This document shows, one piece after another, positions 17,238-25,909 of a DNA stretch of 64,000 nucleotides. Origin of the DNA: Variovorax sp037204085 (GTDB lineage: Bacteria; Pseudomonadota; Gammaproteobacteria; Burkholderiales; Burkholderiaceae_C); NCBI RefSeq assembly GCF_037204085.1, contig NZ_JBBCBW010000007.1:1-64000 (forward strand). The letters are read 5' to 3'. The notes under the pieces were generated by a model. That model ran no database searches. It was not told where the DNA came from and saw only the letters and a program-made list of their open reading frames with translations. The position numbers and the translations under genes are program-made. How positions within the stretch are numbered: position 1 is the first letter of the stretch; every line of letters starts with the position of its first letter.

Positions 17238-18839
17238 TCAGTTGGTTTTGCACGCAGCCCAGGGATATTGCGACCCGATTGCTGCTCTCGCGCTTGCGAC
17301 GTCGATCGGACGAGCCGGCCCCACCAAATCTTTCAGGCGATAGCGTGCGGTTTGCCTGCCGCCCTCAGGCGCCGGCCAAGCGTCTGTATGTTCTAGAAAT
17401 GTGTACAGAGCGGGGCTCAGGCGCTGGTAGGGCCCGCTGCTTTTGTGCCGGCAGCTCGCCGCGGTCTCGATCAGTCGCCTAGCGGCCGGTTCATCGCCTT
17501 CGGCCAGCCAATTCGCGGCATTCATGAAAGACTCGACACCGTCGCAGCTTCCACCCTCAGACGGGCCGAAGCTCCGCCCGTCGTCCAGATTGAGACGGAT
17601 CGCTTCATAGGGCATCAGCACGTAATAGAAAACGGCACGGAGGTCTTGGTCGCCCGCGCGGGGAATCAAGCGGTTGGCGATCGCCGTCACGACCAGAAGA
17701 CCTTCCTTGTCTGCGCAATTTTCCGGGGGCAGCTGCGCCGCACACTTTTGCAGAGTCCCAACCGAGGACAGCGCGATATTCTTCCAATTGGTTCCTTGGG
17801 CGGCCGCGAACGCACGCTGGCATTCGATGGACGCCTGCCGGGCTTCCCCTTCTGTGACACGCGACAACACCAGCGCAAAGATTGCCAGCGCCACCGGGAC
17901 AATCAACAAGGTGACTGCCGCGCGCCAAACGGTACTTGAACTCAGCAACTTATTGAGCCCGCGCTTCGATCGCTCGACAAGCGGCGCATGCGCATGGGCT
18001 TGCGCCCATCGCTCCAGGTGCCCAGGCGCAAAGAGCACGGAGCCGAGCGGCGTATGTGCATTGATCTCTTGCTCGGGTTTCCATAGCCTGAGCGCGCTGG
18101 CGGCAGTAGGCTCTGCGGAAAGCAGCAGCATCCGCTGAAGCCGCGCTTGAGAGGTCTGGCTGACTTCATCGAGCACCGCATTCATGATGGAGCCGGAAAA
18201 CCCCATGCGCGAAAGATGCCTTGCGCCATCGACGCGCCAACCGAACACTTCGGCTGCGGCAAGAAGCAGCGCGCCGTTGCAAGGTCCAAACCGTCGTATG
18301 CGCAGGGCATCCACAAGTAACACTTCGAATGCATCTCGCCGCGCCAACGAGGTCATTGCGTCTGTTTCGATGATCCCCCGGAGCACCATGATCGCAGCAT
18401 CAACGTTGTCGGAGGCGAAGGTTGCCGAGCGTTCCAGTTGCTCGATGAGTTCTTCTGACGCAGGAACATCGACTGGCGGCAATTCCGATTCGAAGACGTA
18501 CGGCTTCTCGTCATCAAGCGCCGTTTCGACGTCTATATCAGAGGGCGCACTCGCAGGCTCTGCTGCGCTCGGATTCACCGATTCGGATCGGCCGAAGCTC
18601 CCTCCGGCAAAGGGATCCAGCCCATGCTCCGAGTCAAGCTCAAAGTCTGTTGATTTCCTTGCACCTTCGATCGCCAGTGCCTGTTCGTAGTCATGCCGGA
18701 GCTGTGCAAAGCGTTCGGGCTCTGTGGCGGTATCGATCAGCTTCAGTGCCTGTGCATAGGCACGCTTGATCGATCGGGTGTCGGAATCGGGCGGCAAGCC
18801 CAGGCGCGCGAAGCAGCCCGTCAGGTCGAGGGAAGTCAT
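17238..18839 (-). CDS. DjlB/DjlC-like J-domain-related membrane protein, partner of HscC
   Basis: A 533-residue protein. Residues 1-55 look like a J domain: LTGCFARLGLPPDSDTRSIK, RAYAQALK, then FAQLRHDYEQAL matching helices I-III. The HPD tripeptide that normally stimulates Hsp70 ATPase is not evident; the equivalent loop reads KLIDTATEPERF. The middle is acidic and helical, and one transmembrane helix lies near residues 300-325 (AAVTLLIVPVALAIFALVL). The stop-start overlap of 4 bp with the Hsp70 gene mirrors the E. coli pairing of HscC with DjlB/DjlC. I therefore read it as the dedicated cochaperone, anchored in the inner membrane with the J-like domain in the cytoplasm. The degenerate HPD loop is the main doubt. 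Confidence 0.75.
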   Translation of the reverse strand: MTSLDLTGCFARLGLPPDSDTRSIKRAYAQALKLIDTATEPERFAQLRHDYEQALAIEGARKSTDFELDSEHGLDPFAGGSFGRSESVNPSAAEPASAPSDIDVETALDDEKPYVFESELPPVDVPASEELIEQLERSATFASDNVDAAIMVLRGIIETDAMTSLARRDAFEVLLVDALRIRRFGPCNGALLLAAAEVFGWRVDGARHLSRMGFSGSIMNAVLDEVSQTSQARLQRMLLLSAEPTAASALRLWKPEQEINAHTPLGSVLFAPGHLERWAQAHAHAPLVERSKRGLNKLLSSSTVWRAAVTLLIVPVALAIFALVLSRVTEGEARQASIECQRAFAAAQGTNWKNIALSSVGTLQKCAAQLPPENCADKEGLLVVTAIANRLIPRAGDQDLRAVFYYVLMPYEAIRLNLDDGRSFGPSEGGSCDGVESFMNAANWLAEGDEPAARRLIETAASCRHKSSGPYQRLSPALYTFLEHTDAWPAPEGGRQTARYRLKDLVGPARPIDVASARAAIGSQYPWAACKTN

Positions 18840-20563
18840 TGCTCTTCGTCCAGCAGGAATCTGTCTTTTTCCACTGCGGCGACCAGCAACTCAAGCTGCG
18901 TGCGCGCCGTGGCAATAGCGCCTTCTTCCTGCGTATCTAGCGCCAGTTCGAAGCGACTGATGGAAACAGAAAGATGCTCGCGTGCCTGCCCCAGGAGCTG
19001 CTGATGCAGGCGTTCAGCGCGCGCAAGCAGCGTGCGGGTTTCCAGCTTCTCGCGCGGATGAATCTTGAGCTGCTTCAAAGCCGCGAGCCGATTTGCAATC
19101 TCTTCGGGGGAAAGACGATCCGTCGAGTTCTGGATCACAAGTTGCCGCGGCGCGCCGGCAGGCCGATCATCCTTCACCGGTGTTGCTTCAACCTCCAGCA
19201 GCCCGCTTGCGTCATAGGTGAAGCGCACATCGGCTCCGACCTCGCCCACTCGCCCTTTCGGCATCTCCAGATCGAACTGCCCCAGCAGGATGTTGTCCTG
19301 GACACGTCTTGCCTCACCCTGGTAGACCATGATCCGCAACAGGCTCTGGAAATCAGCCACCGGAAAGAAGCGCTGCACCCGGCTGGCAGGAATTACCGTA
19401 TTGCGATCCAGGACCGGCGCCATGAATCCGGTCGCGAGGCGGCCGTCGCCAAAATGGCGCGACGTTTCGATGCCGAGGGTGTAGGGACATACGTCTGTCA
19501 ACACCCGCTCGGCCAGTGCGGCGTCGTTCATCTTCAGACCGGCTTGGACGGCGGCCCCCATTGCGACGACTTCGTCAGGGTTGATGGCAGTCTCGGGAAA
19601 CCTGCCGAACATCCGAGCCACGAGCTGCCGCACCGCGCGCAATCGCGTGCTGCCGCCTGCGAGCACAACAGCCTCGAGTTCACTGGAACGAATCTTGGCA
19701 TCGCGCAATGCCCGCTCGATGGGGGCCCGCAAACGGTCCAGCAAAGGTGCAATCACTGTTGCCAAAGTCTCGGCGGACAGCACCATGGTGTGCTCGCGCC
19801 CCTGCGCCGTAATGGAAATCGTGACGCTCTCGCGTGTTTCCAAGGCACGTTTGGCTGTTTCTACGCGCGCAGCAATCTGGGCCCGAAGCGGGGCATTGTT
19901 GGCCAGCTTGTCCGGCAGCTTGGTATGCGCGATGAAGGCGCTCACCAGCAGCGAATCCACATCTTCGCCGCCCAGATGGTTGTCGCCCGCCGTTGCCCGG
20001 ACCTCCATGACGCCATCGAACATTTCGAGAATGGAGACGTCGAATGTTCCGCCACCGAGATCGAACACCAAAAACTGCGTTTCGCTGTCTCGTTGATTAA
20101 GCCCATACGCGAGCGCCGCAGCTGTAGGCTCGTTGAGCAGGCTGATCTGCGCGAAGCCCGCCAAAGCGCCGGCGGATCGCGTAGCCTGCCTCTGTGCATC
20201 GGAAAAATATGCCGGCACAGTGATGACTGCCTCTTGCACTGTCTCCCCGAGAAAGGCCTCGGCGTCAGCTTTGAGCGATTGGAGAACGAGCGATGAAAGC
20301 TCCTCGGCGCGAAAACGCCGCGTCGCAAGATCGAACTGCTTGGCGGTGCCCATCGCGCGTTTGAATGCCCCCACCGTGCGCGATGGATGGCTTTGCAAGC
20401 GTTCGCGCGCCGCCCGGCCAATCAGGATGCTCTCATCCTCGTCGACGCTCACGACCGAGGGCGTCAGAAATTCGCCGAGTGCGTTTGGAACAAGTTGGGC
20501 GCGCCCATCACGCCAGATGGCCACCAAACTGTGGGTGGTCCCAAGGTCAACTCCGATGATCAT
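18836..20563 (-). CDS. hscC: Hsp70 family chaperone, HscC type
   Basis: A 575-residue Hsp70. The N-terminus IGVDLGTTHSLVAIWRDG, the stretch AQLVPNALGEFLTPSVVSVD and the AFKRAMG segment are HscC hallmarks rather than DnaK ones. Further nucleotide-domain motifs are VITVPAYFSDAQRQATR, LLNEPTAAALAYGL, FDLGGGTFDVSILE and VVLAGGSTRLRAVR. The peptide-binding part is present and the C-terminal lid is short. HscC is a specialised, non-essential Hsp70 with J-protein partners DjlB/DjlC; a J-like membrane protein overlaps its stop by 4 bp. A small lipoprotein gene lies 45 bp upstream. Confidence 0.88.
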   Translation of the reverse strand: MIIGVDLGTTHSLVAIWRDGRAQLVPNALGEFLTPSVVSVDEDESILIGRAARERLQSHPSRTVGAFKRAMGTAKQFDLATRRFRAEELSSLVLQSLKADAEAFLGETVQEAVITVPAYFSDAQRQATRSAGALAGFAQISLLNEPTAAALAYGLNQRDSETQFLVFDLGGGTFDVSILEMFDGVMEVRATAGDNHLGGEDVDSLLVSAFIAHTKLPDKLANNAPLRAQIAARVETAKRALETRESVTISITAQGREHTMVLSAETLATVIAPLLDRLRAPIERALRDAKIRSSELEAVVLAGGSTRLRAVRQLVARMFGRFPETAINPDEVVAMGAAVQAGLKMNDAALAERVLTDVCPYTLGIETSRHFGDGRLATGFMAPVLDRNTVIPASRVQRFFPVADFQSLLRIMVYQGEARRVQDNILLGQFDLEMPKGRVGEVGADVRFTYDASGLLEVEATPVKDDRPAGAPRQLVIQNSTDRLSPEEIANRLAALKQLKIHPREKLETRTLLARAERLHQQLLGQAREHLSVSISRFELALDTQEEGAIATARTQLELLVAAVEKDRFLLDEEQ

Positions 20564-20608
20564 CGTTTCCCGTTTTCGCTTTTGTATGTGAGAACCGAAA
20601 AACCAACC

Positions 20609-21040
20609 TCAGAGCCTCCCTGTGTCCGCGGGGTTGTGCACGATCTGGATCAGCACGTCCGGCGTGTAATTCCTGGTGCGCGAGATCTCGGCGATTTCTC
20701 CGCCCGCAGTGCCGGCGAAGACGAGGACGCCCTGCCCCTTGTAGGCAAGGTAGTGGCGCCAGCGGTCTGTGCCGTTATAGGTGGGAATCCAGGCCTTGCC
20801 GGTGTTCCGGACGGTCTCGGCGTTGGGCTTGCCCGCGATCTTGATGACTTCGGCGTAGCTCATGCTGGGCCGCAGCTGCGCGAAGGCCGTGCCGGTCACC
20901 GGCTGGCCAACAACTGTGCGCTCTTCGTCTTCTTCCGCCGAAACCAGCGCGCGCCGGCTGGGCTCGTACAAAGGCGCGGACCGGCAAGCGGCAAGTGCGA
21001 TGCACGCCAGCAAGATGGCGCAGGTCGATCGAATCTTCAT
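20609..21040 (-). CDS. Small lipoprotein with BamE-like motif, first gene of the HscC operon
   Basis: A 143-residue lipoprotein. The signal ends in the lipobox IALAAC (Cys19). The mature part contains RPSMSYAEVIKIAGKPNAE, which resembles the first helix of BamE/OmlA-type folds (xGMTxxEVxxxxGxP), then YNGTDRWRHYLAYKGQGVLVF. I start at ATG 21040 because it has an excellent GGGAGGAAAT ribosome-binding site and a clean lipoprotein signal; upstream codons lack both. It lies 45 bp before hscC on the same strand. The family assignment is tentative. Confidence 0.8.
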   Translation of the reverse strand: MKIRSTCAILLACIALAACRSAPLYEPSRRALVSAEEDEERTVVGQPVTGTAFAQLRPSMSYAEVIKIAGKPNAETVRNTGKAWIPTYNGTDRWRHYLAYKGQGVLVFAGTAGGEIAEISRTRNYTPDVLIQIVHNPADTGRL

Positions 21041-21242
21041 GTTTATTTCCTCCCGTTCGGAATTTGATGCAGCGCCGAATTGTCGTTTTACAAATGCGGA
21101 CACAAACGTTGCAAGAACGCAAATTCCGCACATTTCTCGCGCTTTTTGTCAGCTGCGCAACAAAGCGGAGTCGATCGTCTTTTCCCGTTAATACGAAAGG
21201 CGTCGCGCCGCGCGTCACGCGGTCCCGACACAATCCCAAGCC

Positions 21243-22256
21243 ATGCAGTACATACCGCCCAACTACGCCACCCTCTTCGTTGCGACTTGCAATCTGCTGA
21301 ATCTCGCGAACCCGCACCGCGTGTACTACGAGAACCAGGACGCCTACGACGAGCGCGAATACGAACGCAAGATCGGCTGGATCGGCGAGCGCTTTCACGC
21401 GCTGAATGCCGACGTGCTGGCGGTGCAAGAGGTCTGGGACGAGAGCGCGCTGAAGGCCGCGATTGCGCGCAGCGGCTTGCGCTATGACTTCGTTTCGGTA
21501 CCCGGCGCCGAGAACACGCCGCCGCACAACGGTGCACAGGGCACACCGCGGGTCGGCATTGCCACGCGCTTGCAGGTGGACCATGCACAGTCTTTTGTCG
21601 ACTTTCCGCCCGGCTTCGGCGTCGACGTGCCGGGCCTGGGCCCGCACACGCGCTTCGAGCGCCCGCCCTTTCTGGTCACGCTGCGCATGAAGCACGGGCA
21701 GCAGGTGCACGTGCTTACGGCGCACCTCAAATCCAAGCGCCCGAAATTTTTGCAAGACGCACAAGGCAACCACCTCGAAGACCGGGAGGACCGCAAGGTC
21801 GGCGCCATGGCTTCGCTGCGCTCGCTGGTCATGCGGGGCGTCGAAGCGGCCGCCCTGCGCTGCATCGTGATCGACCTGCTGCAAGGCACGGACACGCCGC
21901 TGGTGGTGATGGGCGACTTCAACGACGAGCCGCATAGCGTGACCACGCAACTGGTGGCCGCCACTTCCGATGTGGCCTACGACAAGGCCGCGCGCGACGT
22001 GGCGCTCTTCAACGCCTACGAGATGCAGGGCGAGTCGGCACTCAAGAAAGACGTGGCCTATTCGCACATCCACCAGGGCTTTCCGGCGGTGCTCGACCAG
22101 ATCTTCGTGAGCGAGGAGTTCGTTGCGGCAAGCCGGCGCAGCCTGGGCGACGTGCGCCGGGTCGATTATTTCAACGACCACCTGCACGAAGGGCGCGACC
22201 GCTCGCGCTCGGACCACGGCTTTGTGCGTGCGCTACTGAGGCTGCGCACCGACTGA
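21243..22256 (+). CDS. Endonuclease/exonuclease/phosphatase family protein
   Basis: A 337-residue EEP-superfamily hydrolase. Visible active-site elements are TCNLLNL near the N-terminus (Asn metal ligand), VLAVQEVWD (Glu), VLTAHLKSKRP (His), VVMGDFNDEP (Asp and Asn) and the terminal SRSDHGFV (Asp-His). The EYERKIGWIGERFHALNADVLA helix is typical of bacterial members found in Burkholderiales. Substrates of the superfamily range from nucleic acids to phospholipids and cannot be chosen here. No signal peptide. It is divergent from the HscC operon. Confidence 0.88.
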   Translation: MQYIPPNYATLFVATCNLLNLANPHRVYYENQDAYDEREYERKIGWIGERFHALNADVLAVQEVWDESALKAAIARSGLRYDFVSVPGAENTPPHNGAQGTPRVGIATRLQVDHAQSFVDFPPGFGVDVPGLGPHTRFERPPFLVTLRMKHGQQVHVLTAHLKSKRPKFLQDAQGNHLEDREDRKVGAMASLRSLVMRGVEAAALRCIVIDLLQGTDTPLVVMGDFNDEPHSVTTQLVAATSDVAYDKAARDVALFNAYEMQGESALKKDVAYSHIHQGFPAVLDQIFVSEEFVAASRRSLGDVRRVDYFNDHLHEGRDRSRSDHGFVRALLRLRTD

Positions 22257-22280
22257 GCCCCGGAGGCAACGAAGCTCGGA

Positions 22281-23477
22281 TCAGAGCTTGGAAACCCGCA
22301 CCATCGCATCCGGACGCTTGTGCAGGTCGGGCAGCAGTTCGAGGCCGAGCCCGGGCTTGTCGTTCAGGCTGATCATTCCGTTCTTGACCTTCGGCAGCTC
22401 GGTGACGAGTTCCTTGTACCAGCCGGTGAAGAAAGCTCGCACGCTCTCCTGGATGAGTGCGTTCGGCGCATGCAGGCTCAGGTGCGTCGACGCGGCCCAG
22501 ACCACCGGGCCGGTGCAGTCGTGCGGCGCCACCGGCAGCTGCCATGCATCGGCCATGGCGGCGATCTTGCGTGCTTCGGTGAGGCCGCCGCACCAGCTCA
22601 GGTCGAGCATGGCAACGCCGGCCACGCCGGTCTGCAAGTAGTCCTTGAAGCCCCACTTGTAGCTGAGAGTCTCGCTCGCGCAGATGAGCGCATCGCAATC
22701 CTTCGCGTACTGCTTGAGCAGATCGAGACTGTCCATGCGGATGGCGTCTTCGTGCCAGAAGGTGTTGAACTCTTTCAGCGCACGGGCGATCTTTTGCGCC
22801 ATGGGCAGGCGCCACAGGCTGTGGAACTCGACCATGATGTCCATCTTGCTGCCCACGGCCTTGCGGATCTTGCGGAACGGCTCCAGCGCCGTGTCGAGAT
22901 CGGCGTTGCTGATGTACTGGCCGTGGCTCTTTTCGGCAGCCGGGTCGAAGGGCCAGATCTTCATGGCCGTGATGCCTTCGGACAGCAGCGATTCGGCCAG
23001 CTCGTCGGCGTGGTGCAGAAAGCCCTGCAAGTCTTCGTAGGGCCCGTTGCTGTTGGCCAGGCCCCAGTTGGAGCTGGTCTGGTTGGTGGCGCTGCGGATG
23101 TACTGGTAGCCGGCGCAGGTGTTGTAGATGCGGATCGCATCGCGGCTCTTGCCGCCCAGGGCGGTGTGCACCGGCATGTTGGCGGCCTTGCCGAACAGGT
23201 CCCACAGCGCAATGTCGACGGCCGAGTTGCCGCGCGTTTCCACGCCCGATCCGCGCCAGCCCAGGTAGCCGGTGATGTCGCGGTTGCGCGCCTCGATCTG
23301 CAGCGGATCGGTGCCGAGCAGCTTGAGCGCCGCCCATTCATGGAGGTAGGCTTCGACCGCCTCGGCGCCCATGAAGGTTTCGCCAAGGCCGACCAGGCCC
23401 TCGTCGGTGTGCAGGCGCACCCACACGATGTTGGGAAACTCGCCCAGGCGGACGGTTTCGACTTCGGTGATCTTCAA
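22281..23477 (-). CDS. Mandelate racemase/muconate lactonizing enzyme family acid-sugar dehydratase
   Basis: Enolase-superfamily enzyme of 398 residues. The capping domain starts KITEVETVRLGEFPNIVWVR and the barrel has AVDIALWDLFGKAANMPVH, MKIWPFDPAAE, then metal ligands in MVEFHSLW, FWHEDAI and ASETLS. A late PHDC provides the catalytic His. The His two residues after the first metal ligand (EFH) matches galactonate/gluconate-type dehydratases. I start at TTG 23477 since a GGAG box lies at 23487-23490 and the translation then begins at the family N-terminus; an ATG farther upstream would be inside a terminator hairpin. It follows a DctP gene in a sugar-acid cluster, so aldonate dehydration is likely; the exact substrate is unknown. 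Confidence 0.85.
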   Translation of the reverse strand: MKITEVETVRLGEFPNIVWVRLHTDEGLVGLGETFMGAEAVEAYLHEWAALKLLGTDPLQIEARNRDITGYLGWRGSGVETRGNSAVDIALWDLFGKAANMPVHTALGGKSRDAIRIYNTCAGYQYIRSATNQTSSNWGLANSNGPYEDLQGFLHHADELAESLLSEGITAMKIWPFDPAAEKSHGQYISNADLDTALEPFRKIRKAVGSKMDIMVEFHSLWRLPMAQKIARALKEFNTFWHEDAIRMDSLDLLKQYAKDCDALICASETLSYKWGFKDYLQTGVAGVAMLDLSWCGGLTEARKIAAMADAWQLPVAPHDCTGPVVWAASTHLSLHAPNALIQESVRAFFTGWYKELVTELPKVKNGMISLNDKPGLGLELLPDLHKRPDAMVRVSKL

Positions 23478-23491
23478 TTTTTGAAACTCCA

Positions 23492-23528
23492 GAAAAAAAG
23501 GGCCGCGGCAGCTTGCGCTGCGCGGCCC
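23492..23528 (-). terminator. Intra-operon terminator or attenuator hairpin
   Basis: Arms GGGCCGC (23500-23506) and GCGGCCC (23522-23528), extended by GCAGC/GCTGC across a TTGC loop, give a 12-bp stem with one bulge. Read on the minus strand it is followed by seven Ts. It lies between dctP and the enolase-superfamily gene and would reduce read-through. Confidence 0.85.
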
Positions 23529-23549
23529 CGATACCAAGTCAGGAATCGA

Positions 23550-24560
23550 TCAGCCGCCGCGCGCCTTCTTCAGCGCGTCGGTGACCACGCCCACGGCTTC
23601 GGCGCCGATGTTGGGCACGTTCTTGTCGTACACCGGCTTCACCTTGTCCAGCATGCGCTTCTGCTCGGCCGGCGACACGTCGTTCACCGTCATGGTCTTG
23701 CGCAGGTTGGCGAGCGCCTTCTCGTTGAGTGCACGATTGGCTTCGCGCTGGACCTTCTGGCCTTCCTTGGCGGCTTCGCGCAGCACGGCCTGCTCTTGCG
23801 GGTTGAGCTGGTCCCACAGCTTCTTGCTGTAGAGGATGAGGAACGGCGTGTAGGCATGGCGCGTCACGCTCAGGTACTTCTGCACTTCGCTGAACTTCGA
23901 GGTTTCGATGGTCACGAAGGGGTTTTCCTGGCCGTCGATGGTGCGGGTTTCAAGTGCGGTGAACACCTCGCCGAAAGCCATGGGCACGGCATTGGCGCCC
24001 AGGGTCTTGAACGAGTCCAGGAAGATGTTGTTCTGCATCACGCGCAGCTTCACGCCTTCGAAGTCCTCGGGCTTGGCCACGGGCTTCTTGCTGTTGGTCA
24101 GGTTGCGGAAACCGTTTTCCCAATAGGCCAGGTTCACCAGGCCCGCAGCTTCGAGCTTCTTGTTGAAGTATTCGCCGGCGGGGCCGTCGAGCACCGCATC
24201 GGCCTCTTTCTCGTTGGCAAACAGGAAAGGCAGGTCGAACGCACCGAGCTCCTTCACGATGCCGACCAGCGGCGAGCTGGAGGTGCACACCATCTCCTGC
24301 GTGCCTGCGCGAAGCGCCTGCGTGGCCGGCAGGTCGCCGCCCGCGGCGCCGCCCCAGAAGGCGACGATCTTCATCTTGCCGCCGGTCTTGGCGGCCAGCA
24401 CCTCTTGCATCTTCTTGACGCCCACGCCCACGGGGTGGTCTTCGTTCACGCCATTGGTGAACTTGATCGTGCGCTCGGCAAATTGCGCAATGGCACCGGT
24501 CGATGCCAGCAGGCCGCCGGCCACGAGGGCGGCGGTCATCAGGGTTCTACGGAACAACAT
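23550..24560 (-). CDS. dctP: TRAP transporter substrate-binding protein DctP
   Basis: A 336-residue periplasmic binding protein of the DctP family. The signal peptide (MLFRRTLMTAALVAGGLLAS) is cut near the AIA-Q junction at about residue 25. Core segments are IKFTNGVNEDHPVGVGVKKM, AYWENGFRNLTNSKKPV with the family Arg that binds the ligand carboxylate, LRVMQNNIFLDSFKTLGANAVPM and DGQENPFVTI. It belongs with the DctM and DctQ genes just upstream. The sugar-acid enzymes nearby suggest it binds an aldonate or uronate. It is followed by the strong hairpin at 23492-23528. Confidence 0.93.
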   Translation of the reverse strand: MLFRRTLMTAALVAGGLLASTGAIAQFAERTIKFTNGVNEDHPVGVGVKKMQEVLAAKTGGKMKIVAFWGGAAGGDLPATQALRAGTQEMVCTSSSPLVGIVKELGAFDLPFLFANEKEADAVLDGPAGEYFNKKLEAAGLVNLAYWENGFRNLTNSKKPVAKPEDFEGVKLRVMQNNIFLDSFKTLGANAVPMAFGEVFTALETRTIDGQENPFVTIETSKFSEVQKYLSVTRHAYTPFLILYSKKLWDQLNPQEQAVLREAAKEGQKVQREANRALNEKALANLRKTMTVNDVSPAEQKRMLDKVKPVYDKNVPNIGAEAVGVVTDALKKARGG

Positions 24561-24607
24561 GCTTTGTCTCCTTCGATTGAGGTTGAATGAACTGACGAAA
24601 AAATTGA

Positions 24608-25909
24608 CTAGCGACCCATCCACCACTGGAGCGGAACGGTCACGATCTGGGGAAAGAACACCAGCGCGAACAACACCACCAGGTGCGCGATGAAGAACGG
24701 CATCACGCCCTTGAAGGCGTCGTCCATCGAGATGCGCGCTACGCCGCTCACCACATTGAGCACCGTGCCCACGGGCGGCGTAATGAGGCCGATGGCGTTG
24801 TTCATGATGAACAGCACACCGAAGTACACCGGGTCGATCCCGGCCTTGAGCACCACCGGCATCAGCACGGGCGTGAGGATCAGCACCGTGGGCGTGAAGT
24901 CGAGCGCGGTGCCCACGATGACGATGAGCACCATCATCACGAACATCAGCAGGATCTTGTTGCCGAGAAACGGCTCGAGCAGCGACACCACCTCGCCGGG
25001 GATGTTGGCTACGGTAATGAGCCAGGCGCTCACCATGGCGGCCGCCACGAGGAACATCACCACGGCTGTCGTCTTGCCCGCGGCCAGCGTGAGGCGGTAC
25101 AGGTCCTTGAACTTCAGTTCGCCGTACACGAAGAGGCCCACGATCAGCGAGTAGACCGCCGCCACCACGGCGGCTTCGGTCGGCGTGAAGATGCCGAACT
25201 TCATGCCGCCGATGATGATGACGGGCAGCGCCAGTGCCAGGCTGCCCTGCGCCGTGACCTTGAGCCGCTCGCCCCAGCCCACGCGCGGCGCGGACTTCAC
25301 GTTTTCCTTCTTGGCGACGATCCACCAGGCAATGCCCACCGCCAGGCCCATCAGGATGCCCGGCACGATGCCGGCCAGGAACAGCTTGGTGATCGACACG
25401 TTGCCGGCCACGCCGAACACGATGAGACCGATCGACGGCGGAATGACGGGCGCAATGATGCCGCCCGCGGCAATCAGGCCGGCCGAGCGGTTCAGCTGGT
25501 AGCCGGCCGCCTTCATCATTGGAATCAGCAGCGCGGCCAGCGCGGCCGTGTCGGCCACGGCCGAGCCTGACAGCGACGCCATGATGATGGCCGCCAGCAC
25601 CGCCACGTAGCCCATGCCGCCCCGGTAGTGACCGACCCACGCCATCGCCAGGTTGACGATGCGCCGGCTCAGCCCGCCGGCATTCATGAATTCGCCGGCC
25701 AAGAGGAAGAACGGCACGGCGAGCAGCGGGAAGTTGTCGGCGCCATCGACGAAGCGCTGCGCAATGATCTGGCTGTCGAATGCCGGCAGGCCGCCGGTGT
25801 AGGCCAGCCAGCCCATCAGCGACACGCCGCACACCAGCAGCGAATACGAAATTGGAATGCCCAGCGCCATGGCACCGAGCAGCGACACGATGAAGATGGT
25901 GACTGTCAT
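24608..25909 (-). CDS. dctM: TRAP transporter large permease DctM
   Basis: A 433-residue inner-membrane protein with about 12 hydrophobic helices, the ion-driven channel subunit of a TRAP transporter. Typical DctM segments include LLAVPFFLLAGEFMNAGGLSRRIV, GGMGYVAVLAAIIMASLSGSAVADTAA and GGIIAPVIPPSIGLIVFGV, and in the second half FTPTVLILTPVLMPV and NNAIGLITPPVGTVLNV. Its ATG overlaps the DctQ stop as ATGA. It is in one transcript with the GntR gene, DctQ and DctP. Confidence 0.95.
   Translation of the reverse strand: MTVTIFIVSLLGAMALGIPISYSLLVCGVSLMGWLAYTGGLPAFDSQIIAQRFVDGADNFPLLAVPFFLLAGEFMNAGGLSRRIVNLAMAWVGHYRGGMGYVAVLAAIIMASLSGSAVADTAALAALLIPMMKAAGYQLNRSAGLIAAGGIIAPVIPPSIGLIVFGVAGNVSITKLFLAGIVPGILMGLAVGIAWWIVAKKENVKSAPRVGWGERLKVTAQGSLALALPVIIIGGMKFGIFTPTEAAVVAAVYSLIVGLFVYGELKFKDLYRLTLAAGKTTAVVMFLVAAAMVSAWLITVANIPGEVVSLLEPFLGNKILLMFVMMVLIVIVGTALDFTPTVLILTPVLMPVVLKAGIDPVYFGVLFIMNNAIGLITPPVGTVLNVVSGVARISMDDAFKGVMPFFIAHLVVLFALVFFPQIVTVPLQWWMGR

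Noticed and set aside
22320..24590. Very long open frame antisense to the dehydratase and dctP genes (756 codons)
   Set aside because: It is opposite two well-recognised genes, its composition is His/Gly/Val/Arg-rich as expected for the complement of high-GC coding DNA, and it has no domain.
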